Assembly: GCA_037176885.1 (NCBI GenBank)
Contig: JAWWNJ010000279.1
Location: forward strand, 1-64,000
Length of the DNA: 64,000 nt
Direction: 5' to 3'
DNA from: Favolaschia claudopus
Taxonomy: Eukaryota > Basidiomycota > Agaricomycetes > Agaricales > Mycenaceae
Shown: piece after piece, positions 55,659 through 64,000 of the stretch
Layout of the letters: each line of letters begins with the position of its first letter
Numbering within the stretch: position 1 is the stretch's first letter
Translations under genes and position numbers: made by a program
The notes under the pieces: generated by a model
What the model was told of the DNA's origin: nothing
The model's database searches: none
The model's input: only the letters and a program-made list of their open reading frames with translations

Positions 55659-56143
55659 TCATCTTCTACGCTTTCGGGGGGACAAAACCAAGCCTGCCTC
55701 TGCTAAGTCGCGATCAGCTGAATGTCGCTTTTTGCGCGGCACATCCGGTAGCGGCTTGTTTTCCTTTGCATCTACGCTTGAGCTCTCATTCACCATGAAT
55801 TTCCCCACCTTGCGTTCCACCCCTGCCAGCACCGTACGCTTGAGTCCCTTCTTCTCCAAACCCTTGGACTTGAGCTTTGCAGTTGCGATGGAGAGAGCAT
55901 GACGACGCTGGTGAAACACCCACACACGCGGGTCGCCATCACAATACAAAATCCTGAGATGAGGTTAGAGCGAGTGTGAATATAGGGAGATCGAGGAGCG
56001 TTCATGATGTCATCAAAGATCCAGCGCTCATCGAGCAGGCAGGTGAGGTTGTAGAGAGGAGTCTGAGTGATAGTGAAGCCGGCCAGAGGTTCGGAGAAGC
56101 GATTGAGTTTGAGCTCCTCGAGGAGCGACGGAGAAAGAATGTT
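55659..56143 (-). pseudogene. Possible Ulp1-type protease fragment
   Basis: Two minus-strand frames look coding. The upstream one (about 56143-55990) reads SPSLLEELKLNRF..LYNLTCLLDERWIFDDIMNA, where the L..L.D.RW..D..IN pattern resembles the start of Ulp1/C48 cysteine protease domains found near basidiomycete transposons. After a likely intron (GT..TCTCAG), the frame 55949-55659 reads DGDPRVWVFHQRRH and ends in a Lys/Arg-rich tail PRKRRR. The catalytic His, Asp and Cys cannot be placed. Weak assignment. Confidence 0.3.
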
Positions 56144-56167
56144 TTGTGCGGTAATAAACGAAATTGA

Positions 56168-57225
56168 ATCAGAATCCTTTGAGAATCGCCGAAGCTCCTC
56201 CGGAGGAGATTCGACGATTCGAGTGATTATTGATTTTTAAATTGGGAATCGGCGATTTTCATTAACCAGATCGTTTTCAGAATCTTTTTAAGAATCACTG
56301 CAGAATCGTCCAGAATCGTCTACTCTGACTGCCCCTATTATTGTGCGCAAATGTCATCTGTGAGTCATATCTGCATCCTGCAAAAAAGCCGAGCTGATTT
56401 GGTTTCTTGACGGACTCAAACGAGCCCATTTAGCGGAAATTTGTCTTGTGATGCTGAACGGGGAATTTTTCCAGGAAATGCAGACACATTTGACGGCTCC
56501 CAAGCATCCCAAACCCGTCCTAACATACATTTAGAACCGTAATTGTTTATATCCCGTTATCGCGACATGCGAGGGGGAGTTGAGGATTTGTTGCGCTTCT
56601 ACGTTAATAGGCCAAATTCGGTAATGCCGAGCTTTGGGCCTCGATCTTCCTCAAAACAGGCTAGTTCGTTGCGGATCTTTGGAAAAACCCGTAGATGGGA
56701 TACAGGACTACTGGTCCAGCACAAAGAATGCTGGTATTTCATGTTCTATCCATGCTGAAATTACCGAGAACGCTAACCGTTGCGCTTCCTAGTTTACGAC
56801 TGTAGCTTGTATTTCTATGTAAAACTTTGACCCCAAGTGGCCTCTGTGTGACGGAATAAATGTGTGACAAATGACACTGTGACTGCTGACATAAGGGTGC
56901 GGGCTTCCCACGCCCTCCATCTTATTTTAAAGTTACAAGAGGAAATTGATTATTGTAAAGTGCGTACTGTCTCAACATTGCCATTTATGGGTATCATCAC
57001 AATCCAGGGTGTACAATTTCGTCTACCCGATGTCGTCCCTGACGCGCGTCTCGTCTCTAGTAGGTCGGGACCGTTGGGTGGAGGATCTTTACCATAGTCT
57101 AAGTCACCTCTCAGATTTCTACAGTCAAGTTCGGTCTTACAGGGCTCCCAAATTGGCAGACTGGCGCTTAGACTATGTACATCTTCCAGACCTGGCAAAA
57201 AACAGGCAGTCTGACTGCCGCAGTC
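56168..57225. other. No supported gene
   Basis: 56168-56330 holds several AGAATCGTC/GATTCT units in both orientations, perhaps a worn MITE. 56773-56805 (GCTAACCGTTGCGCTTCC..) recurs at 29215-29247. The remaining frames are unsupported. Confidence 0.4.
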
Positions 57226-57312
57226 ATCATACTGTTTAACAGTTTAACAGTGTGATATTCGTCTACGTACACAAGCTACTTAGGTACGTGTACCTCGACG
57301 AACCCAAAAAGA
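57226..57312. repeat. Dispersed repeat shared with 12683-12780
   Basis: AACAGTTTAACAGTGTGATA, ATATTCGTCTACGTAC and GTACCTCGACGAACCCAAA occur in the same order as at 12683-12780. Confidence 0.6.
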
Positions 57313-57393
57313 AATAAAATGCCTAGTCACCTATATATAGCCACGTGACCCAATGACATAATCATCCATCGAAAAAGTCCATCGCTGTCGACG

Positions 57394-57599
57394 GCAAGGT
57401 AGGTCTGTGTGATCGCTAGACAAAAGAGGGAAACGAGAGATGATGATTTTTGGGGTGTGTGCGGGGAACGACCGTTCCGACCGACGAGGACGGGGCGCGG
57501 AGACGAATTTTCGTCTCCCGCCGCTCCGCGTGGGCTACAGACACGGCCGAACCGTACGCAAAGGACACTGAGGGTCGTAATGAGACCCCGAGCGACCCA
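57394..57599. repeat. 206-bp perfect direct repeat, copy 1
   Basis: Reads identical to 57832-58037, offset 438 bp. It starts GCAAGGTAGGTCTGTGTGAT and ends GAGCGACCCA. The reading frames in the copies are the same because of the duplication; no domain is seen on either strand. Confidence 0.9.
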
Positions 57600-57831
57600 G
57601 CGTAAGATGAAAATGAGGGGATAGCGTGAGCGAAGGGTGGGTGGGTGACAAAAAGACCGCAGATGGTGCGAGGGAGGAGGATGAGCCGTCGAGGCTGCAG
57701 CGGACACGGCGGCAGGAGGAAAAGAGAGACTTGACAGCTGTCAACGGAGATCAGATGTCAAGTCTACTCTCCCACGACTACCTTGCCTATCACTCAGCCG
57801 CACTCACAAGCTCGTCACGGCTGAGCTCACA

Positions 57832-58037
57832 GCAAGGTAGGTCTGTGTGATCGCTAGACAAAAGAGGGAAACGAGAGATGATGATTTTTGGGGTGTGTGC
57901 GGGGAACGACCGTTCCGACCGACGAGGACGGGGCGCGGAGACGAATTTTCGTCTCCCGCCGCTCCGCGTGGGCTACAGACACGGCCGAACCGTACGCAAA
58001 GGACACTGAGGGTCGTAATGAGACCCCGAGCGACCCA
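57832..58037. repeat. 206-bp perfect direct repeat, copy 2
   Basis: See copy 1. The 232-bp spacer includes a GAGCCGTCGAGGCTGC- and GGCGGCAGGAGG-containing stretch and is unique. Confidence 0.9.
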
Positions 58038-58134
58038 ATGGAGTGAAGCTCAAAGAGTCGCAGACTCGCGCGAGGGCGAAAAACGAACCCGAGGTCCCAC
58101 TAAGAGCGAACGGATAGGAAAGCAGCAGATGAGG

Positions 58135-58624
58135 TCAATGGACAGGTAATACCGGAATATCGTGTGTAGGAACACGATCTCGAGGGAAATGGGCGATGCG
58201 CGAGATGATGAAGAAGTATGAGAATGCACCTGTTCGATCGTATGACAATCTATAGGGCGACGCCATTTTTGAACAGTTCGACCAGATCTGCGATGAAATG
58301 TTGGGTTCAAGGATATGCTTGAAATGCGCGTGGTTGTAAATGAATGAGGAGATGTAGAGGAACCACTGCAAGGGTAGGCAACCAACGGTTGATTCGATAG
58401 TGGGAGATGATTGTTGATGGAGCGAAAGTCGATCGAGCAATGGTGTCGACACGATGAAGAGCCGGACGAACAAATGCGGATTTGTCAACCTGTTTGAGAC
58501 GAATGTAGGTCGATTGCCCGAGATCGGTGGCACCTAAGTATTGCACAGTGGAGAGGAAGAGGTCGAAGCATCCAGAACGGTCAGCGCTTCCTCGTCGACC
58601 TATCCCGGAGTTCCCCAAATCCAC
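58135..58624 (-). pseudogene. Unrecognised coding-like fragment
   Basis: The minus frame from 58624 reads CFDLFLSTVQYLGATDLGQS, then YIRLKQVDKSAFVRP and ISHYRINRWLPTLAVVPLH, which has the composition of a real protein. It closes at 58307, while another frame (58533-58135) continues with aromatic-rich sequence, so a frame change is possible. No family is recognised. Confidence 0.3.
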
Positions 58625-58640
58625 TTAAACGATCCATTGT

Positions 58641-59928
58641 CCTCCATTCTCGTCAGGGCGTCGACTACGAAGATTTACTTCTCTTTGACGTCGGTCGCGT
58701 TGGACGGCCTGGCGCTCCATCTCACACGACGACACGTACCTCTTTCATCATCACATTATTTTTATCGGGATGACACTCGTTGCCGCCGTGGACGTATTCA
58801 TCGCACATCATCTTCTCTTCATCCCATTCTCAACGCTGCGTCGTCAGTTTGACTAAATTCCCTCTTGGAGATCAACACCTACTGGCTCAAGACCATGGCA
58901 ATTGAATCGTTCTTCATCTTCTTGGAGAGCGAACACTTTCACAATGCTTATTCTTCTCCGTTCCGACTATCACGAGCTGCGCTCTTCACCACATCTATAT
59001 TCTCACTTCCTCGAATCTCGCCGTTCTTACTGAGCGATCATCTGCTCGGCATGTTGACTTGACCCGCTACATCGACATGATAACCTAGTCCCGTGTACAT
59101 CAGTATCGATCCGTCGTTCATCCCAGTCCCAGCTGCTGCACGTCCCCACCAACTTCGGCGAAATTGACTGGAACTGGATTTGCGCCGCGGGAAGTACTCA
59201 CTCCAGCACTCGCGGGTTCTTCATGTCGTTCTGGGGCCGCAACTCACTTCCCTTGTTCATGTTCTTCATCGCGGGCTTTCTTCTGGCCGATACAAACCTG
59301 CCGACGTTACTTGCTCCAAACACCCGTCCATCCTCCCCGCCCCATGTTCCGAATACAATTCATCGTCTGGCGACTACATATTTTGATAAGTCCATCCTTC
59401 GATATCTCGGGCTTACATCTCACTCTTTTGTTTTTTCTCGCTGATGGTCAGAATTGCGACCTTTCTTTAATCAACAAGCACGCAAACAGACTCGGTTCAA
59501 CCAGCTGCATGCCTCCGTCCCTTGAATATAGACCTTTGGGGAGGAGGGGGCAAATTAGATTGGCATGCTGCTATACACAGACATTCGGTTACCGGTGTCA
59601 ATACCCACCTCCCTTCAAAGTCTCGTTAGCGGAATCGCTTGAATATAGACTCGATGTACCTCGAGCTCCTTCGTCCTCCCGCATATTCCCTTCTTTCTCC
59701 ATCTTCTTCCATCTACCTCAGAGTCAAGTCCCCTACGCAGCTCTTTCGGTTCATTCCACCGCCTTCCTTCCTCAATATGTTTCCACGGACCCGTCCGAAT
59801 GCACCTCTGTGGCGAGAGTATCTGGATCAATGCTCAAGTAATGGTCGTGATAACTCGTTCGCACTCATGACTCAGCGAAGCAGCGCTTCGATTCAGCCTG
59901 CGGATTAAAAGTCGACGATAACAGAATC
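58641..59928. other. No supported gene
   Basis: Frames such as 59164-59841 (+) are Ser/Pro/Leu-rich without a domain. GCTTGAATATAGAC occurs at about 59520 and 59638. Confidence 0.35.
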
Positions 59929-60236
59929 TGAAAATGCGCGGAAGGCGCAATAACCTCAGTCTCCCGCAATGTGGGATGAAAGACTGTATATTAAATACCT
60001 GAAAATGCGCGGAAGGCGCAATAACTACACAATGAGTAAGTAAATACAAGTAGGTAGATAGAAAGAGAACTCACCAGTACTCACCCTCAGTCTCCCGCAA
60101 TGTGGGATGAAAGACTGAGGGTGGTGGACAGACGAGCGCGGTTTATATGTAAGAACAAGGCTGTATGATAAGTATCAGATATCTATCAAGGGCCGGAGCG
60201 GCGGGGCGGCTACCCGGAATAATTCATATTCTGACA
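59929..60236 (-). repeat. Copia 3' LTR (distal border tentative)
   Basis: On the minus strand it starts TGTCAGAATATGAATT at 60236, right after the purine tract GAGTGGGGG. TATATAAACC (about 60140-60150) is a TATA-like site. Two identical hairpin segments (CTCAGTCTCCCGCAATGTGG.. and its repeat) and two TGAAAATGCGCGGAAGGCGC segments occur, so the true end is 59929 or about 60000. Confidence 0.65.
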
Positions 60237-62754
60237 CCCCCACTCGACCCAGGCCGTAGTCCCATAGATAGACAGAATTTGGAGTGCTTGTCATGAGATA
60301 AAGGTTTTGTGAAAATATCGGCCACCATTTCATCTGTAGGATACCACAAGACAATACATTCTCCAGTGCGAACCAAGTCATCACGGACAAAATGATATTT
60401 TCTTTGTATATGCTGAGTCCTAGCGCGGTATTGTGGATCCTGGGACAGAATAATGGCAGCTCGATTATCACATCTCAACTCAGTGGGATTTCTCTGATGT
60501 TGACCTAGTTCGTCAAAAAAGGATCTTAACCATGCTAGATGTTGTCCTGCATTTGCAAGTCCAATGTATTCACTCTCAGTAGAAGATAGAGCAACCATGG
60601 ATTGCCGACGGCTAGACCATCCGATTGCTCCAGAGTTGACAATGAACACATAACCAGAAGTAGAACGAGATGTATCTCTGTCTCCATTCCAATTGGCATC
60701 ACTGTATCCCAGAAATTGCATGTCCATGCTAATGTCAGCCCCGTTGTATACAAGTTCCCAATGACGGGTGCCTTTGAGGTATCGAAGAAGTCGTTTTGCT
60801 GCTGCCCAATGAATTCTCTTTGGCTTTGCACTAAATCGACCAAGTACTCCTACACTGTATGCAAGATCTGGTCGAGTACCTAGCATGGCATACATAGCAG
60901 ACCCGATTACACTTTGATATGGAACAATAGATCCACCTTCGACAATAGCCATATGGGTAGTAATGATACTGTCGTCATCAGGGTCATTCTCTGTGAGCGA
61001 AGTTCCAGTAGACATAGGCGTGAATACAGGTTTGCAGTCTGTCATGCCATAGCGAGAAAGGACTTTGTCAATATACTGACGCTGGTTCAGTGCAATGGTG
61101 CGCTTCTTACGGTTTCGAACGATCTCGATCCCAAGGAGGTATTTGGCTGGACCTAGGTCTCGCATCTTAAAAGTAGATGAAAGCATTCTTTTGACTTTGG
61201 AAGAGAATTCTTTAGAAGTTGCAGCAACAAGAAGATCATCAACATAGACCACAACAAAACAAGTCTGTTTGCCTTCTTTATAAACATAAAGGCAGGTCTC
61301 TGAATTCAAGCGATGAAATCCGAGTTTTAGAATCTCTGTGTCAAAAGTCCTGTTCCAAGTTCTCCCAGCTTGTTTAAGACCATACAATGAACGCTTGAGT
61401 CGCCAGCAGTGACCTTCTGGAATTTCAACACCATCTGGAGGCATCATGTAGATTTCTTCCTCCAGTTTACCATTGAGGTAGGCTTGTGAAACATCCAGCT
61501 GATCCAGTTCTAAGTCATATTTGGCAGCAAGAGCACAAATGATGCGAACAGACTCAAGATTGGCAGTGGGCGCAAAAACTTCTTTGTAGTCAACACCTTC
61601 TTTCTGAGTATCTCCTCTGGCAACGATTCGGACTTTGTAACGAGCAATTTTGCCTGTTTCATCCACTTTGACTTTGGGAACCACTTTGGATTTAATAGGC
61701 TTGACACCGTCTGGTATGGGAACAACATCATAGACATCATTTGCTCGGAAACCAGCAAGTTCCTCTTCAAGTCCAGCTTTCCAATGTTCAGCATTAGGAC
61801 CCTGCAATGCTTCTTGCCAACTAGAAGGGTCAAGAGGGTTCTGAGCTAAAAAGGCTTCTTCAATAGCATCATCTAGAGAAGCAAGCAAGACTGCCTCTGG
61901 AGCATCAGGGACTTCAATGTCTGGTTCGACAGAAGCTTCATTTTCTTTCGCCTGTTTACGTGCTGCATTCTCTGCATCACGCTGAGCTTTTGACTGATGC
62001 TGTGGTCCTTCAGCTATTCTGTCGTACTCAGCAGTGGGATGTTGTGCCCTTGCATGTGGACGTGTTGACCGCCTAGTAGGTTCCTGTCGTACGCCTGCGA
62101 CCTTGCGCAATGGTGGAGCTCCCCTATTTGATGGATGGACAATAGACGGCGGATCAGCCTGACTTAGATTATCCCCCACTGAACCTGGTATCGGGTGAGG
62201 CAAAGTGTCCAGTTCACCATCATCGTCATCATCACCATAATATGGGGTAGACCTCTTCCGCAGTGTCTGAGCAAAATCCTCATATTCTTTCCTAGATGTA
62301 GCAGGTGCCTCAAGCTTTGGTTCTATAGGTGAATCAAGTTCCTGGTCATCAAACCGAACATGCCTAGATGTGATGGTTTCACCATAAGAACCATCTTTGT
62401 TGATTACTAGCAAGTCATACGCTTTACTGTTTTCATGGTAGCCAACAAAGATGCAACGCTTTGCTTTATCGCCAAATTTCTGCTTGTGACGCTTTTCTTT
62501 AGGAATCAGAGGATAAGCTCTACAGCCAAAGGGATGCAGGTGTCGTATGTTTATTGGACGGTCAAAAAGTTTCTCATGAGGGATCTCAAATTCCTGTGCT
62601 GAAGTAGGTGTTCTATTCACAGTATAACCAGCTGCTCGCATTGCTAAGACCCAAAATTTACGAGGAAGGCGTGAGGCAATCAACATAGTTGTAGCTCTGG
62701 AAACAAGTGTTTGATTCATTCGCTCTGCTACTCCGTTTTGCTCTGGAGTGTAAG
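60224..62754 (-). pseudogene. Ty1/Copia pol, integrase cut by Gypsy A copy 2
   Basis: An open Copia polyprotein from the integrase core end to the C-terminus. On the minus strand: YTPEQNGVAERMNQTL (integrase), a long acidic and Pro-rich linker, then reverse transcriptase with DQLDVSQAYLNGKLEEEIYM, SLYGLKQAGRTWN and VVYVDDLLVAA, then RNase H (GYSDANWNGDRDTSRSTSG, STESEYIGLANA) and ADIFTKPL. The stop codon lies 12 nt inside the 3' LTR. Upstream of QNGVAER the gene is interrupted by the LTR of Gypsy A copy 2 at 62755; the ~20 residues read before it come from that LTR. All visible catalytic motifs are intact, so the disruption is recent. Gag and the first part of integrase should lie beyond the window. 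Confidence 0.9.
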
Positions 62755-63087
62755 TGTAAGGGCAACCTTTAGGACCCGAGATGTCTCGAGGGTCTAGCGA
62801 GGGAGAATCCAAAGTTAATTAAGAAGCTACTAAGAATACATCACAGCGCACCTAGCGAGGGAGAATCCAAAGAGAAGAAAGGCTGAGGATTCCCACGCTA
62901 GGTGCAGTAAACATATAGTAACTAGTTCCCACAAGCTCGGAGCAATCGGCAATGATCCCGGGCCAAGTCACATGCCTTACTCCACGATGACATAGGGCTT
63001 TGGGGATTTGACGGGAAAGTGGGAAATCTGCAGGAGGCCTGCGTCATAGGTGGCTGTGTAGTGCCAAAAGAGGGAGTTCCCCTGACA
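62755..63087 (-). repeat. Gypsy A copy 2, 3' LTR
   Basis: 333 bp, same sequence as the LTRs at 17633 and 23227, including the self-primer segment and both GGATTCTCCCTC copies. Confidence 0.95.
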
Positions 63088-64000
63088 TCATCCCCCCCTT
63101 GGAATGCGGCGCCTCGACGCATAGATCGCACCTGAGCTGGAGTTGACAAGCGGTCACGGAAGGGAAGGGAATCGAAGGCAGCAACAGCAATGGAGCGAGG
63201 TTTGGAAGGGTATTTGCGGTAGAAGGCAGCGACAGCGTCCGGGGCAAAGACATTAGAGTGCTTCACCCATTGATCATGGGACGGGTCATAACCCTTCCAG
63301 CGAACAAAGTACCATAGACTCCCATAGCGGATCTTGGCATCCAATATCTCCTCGACCTCCCATTGCTTGTCGCCAGGCACGTCAAGGACTGGTGGCGGCT
63401 CTTCGTGTCTGGGGCGAGTGGGGAATGGATCGGCTTCCACAAGCTGAAGTTTCACGACGGGGAAGACAGGGTGGAGGGCAGAGTACCGGGGCGGCAGCTC
63501 CAGTTTGAAGGCACCGTTACCGACGACCTTCAGAACCTTGAAGGGGCCGATACGCCGGTGGGAGAATTTCACCGAAGGGCGGGTGGTGCGGATATCTGAA
63601 GCATCAACCCACACCCGGTCACCAACCTTGATGTCTGGAGCTGGCGTCCGCCGGCGGTCATAGTACTGCTTGTACTCTGCTTTGGCCTTGACAAGTGCTG
63701 CCTTTGCCTCGGAAACCCCTGACGCAATCCGATCGTGGAACTCGTTCACAGCCTCCAACCTAGAGCGTGCAGCGTGGGGCTCAAAGCCCATCCGTGGAAG
63801 CCGACCAGTGTCCGTCATGAACGGTACCTGCTGCGTGGAGGAATGCATGTGGTTGTTGTACGCAAACTCCGCTGCAGGTAGCAGCTCATCCCAGTCGTCC
63901 TGCTTGTAATTGGTGAAGAGCCGGACGTACTGCTCGAGTTCCTGGTTAACACGCTCCGTTTGGCCATCGGTCTGCGGGTGGTAGGCCGTAGAAGTGGCTG
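62922..64000 (-). CDS. pol: Gypsy A copy 2 pol, C-terminal part
   Basis: Open from the window edge to a stop at 62922 inside the LTR. It encodes the integrase end ([18 protein letters not shown]), the linker, the C-terminal module and the chromodomain ([20 protein letters not shown]), residue for residue as in copy 1. Translation start and catalytic domains lie outside the window. Confidence 0.95.
   Translation of the reverse strand, partial: ATSTAYHPQTDGQTERVNQELEQYVRLFTNYKQDDWDELLPAAEFAYNNHMHSSTQQVPFMTDTGRLPRMGFEPHAARSRLEAVNEFHDRIASGVSEAKAALVKAKAEYKQYYDRRRTPAPDIKVGDRVWVDASDIRTTRPSVKFSHRRIGPFKVLKVVGNGAFKLELPPRYSALHPVFPVVKLQLVEADPFPTRPRHEEPPPVLDVPGDKQWEVEEILDAKIRYGSLWYFVRWKGYDPSHDQWVKHSNVFAPDAVAAFYRKYPSKPRSIAVAAFDSLPFRDRLSTPAQVRSMRRGAAFQGGDDVRGTPSFGTTQPPMTQASCRFPTFPSNPQSPMSSWSKACDLARDHCRLLRACGN

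Larger units (their letters stand above)
62755..64000 (-). mobile_element. Gypsy A, second copy (3' end; rest beyond window)
   Basis: Matches 22314-23559 base for base without indels (1,246 bp each) and reads identical by eye. It is inserted in the Copia integrase; CTTAC (minus strand, 62754-62750) next to the LTR should be its target duplicate. Confidence 0.95.

Noticed and set aside
57394..58037. CRISPR-like or satellite array
   Set aside because: Only two copies with a long unique spacer, in a eukaryotic sequence.
57409..58149. Paired ORFs encoding the same ~64 residues
   Set aside because: Explained by the perfect 206-bp DNA duplication; no start context or domain supports coding.

Overview
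The window looks like transposon-rich nuclear DNA of a filamentous fungus, most likely an agaricomycete basidiomycete. The evidence is introns of about 47-80 bp with GT..AG borders, a Zn2Cys6 regulator with a fungus-specific middle domain, LRR proteins of the F-box type, a chromodomain Ty3/Gypsy element, Ty1/Copia elements, hAT and PIF1/Helitron-type remnants, and many short inverted-repeat elements with TA target duplications. There are no bacterial operons, rRNA genes or CRISPR arrays. The species cannot be fixed from the sequence.

Layout. 1-541 is the end of an AT-rich MITE whose other copy is at 54883-55526. 1.6-2.5 kb holds a frameshifted helical protein (minus). 3.2-4.3 kb is a GC-rich palindromic tandem repeat. 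5.6-8.1 kb holds two hAT transposase ends, one with a CACTG MITE inside a 47-bp intron. 8.5-11.2 kb is a seven-exon Zn2Cys6 regulator (minus) broken by a MITE. 12-16 kb is MITEs plus a decayed Copia. 17.6-28.1 kb is one nested block: a complete LTR element without coding capacity ('X', minus, 5-bp duplication GCATA) that carries a young autonomous chromodomain Gypsy ('A', plus, identical LTRs) in its 3' LTR and a Mutator-like MITE in its 5' LTR. 29.5-30.6 kb is an apparently intact seven-helix membrane protein gene. 30.9-34.8 kb is a stack of MITEs nested in MITEs. 35.4-45 kb is a decayed Gypsy ('B') with three insertions: an in-frame MITE in gag, a 2.8-kb TTAA-flanked element in the protease, and a poly-A tRNA-derived SINE after pol. 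47-48.4 kb is an LRR protein. 49 kb is a long-armed foldback. 52.8-54.7 kb is a PIF1-like helicase pseudogene. 57.4-58.0 kb is a perfect 206-bp duplication. 60-64 kb is a Copia whose integrase is interrupted by a second copy of Gypsy A.

Main observation. Gypsy A and the non-coding element X share termini, purine-tract surroundings and the same R-U5 layout. In each, a 10-12 nt LTR segment is the exact reverse complement of the primer site 2 nt past the LTR, it is followed by 4 nt and then by two copies of GGATTCTCCCTC 58-60 nt apart. The primer sequences differ between A and X, but each matches its own LTR. This points to self-primed (Tf1/sushi-type) reverse transcription and to X as a non-autonomous partner of A. 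Host-gene candidates are few: the seven-helix protein, the LRR protein, and the damaged regulator.
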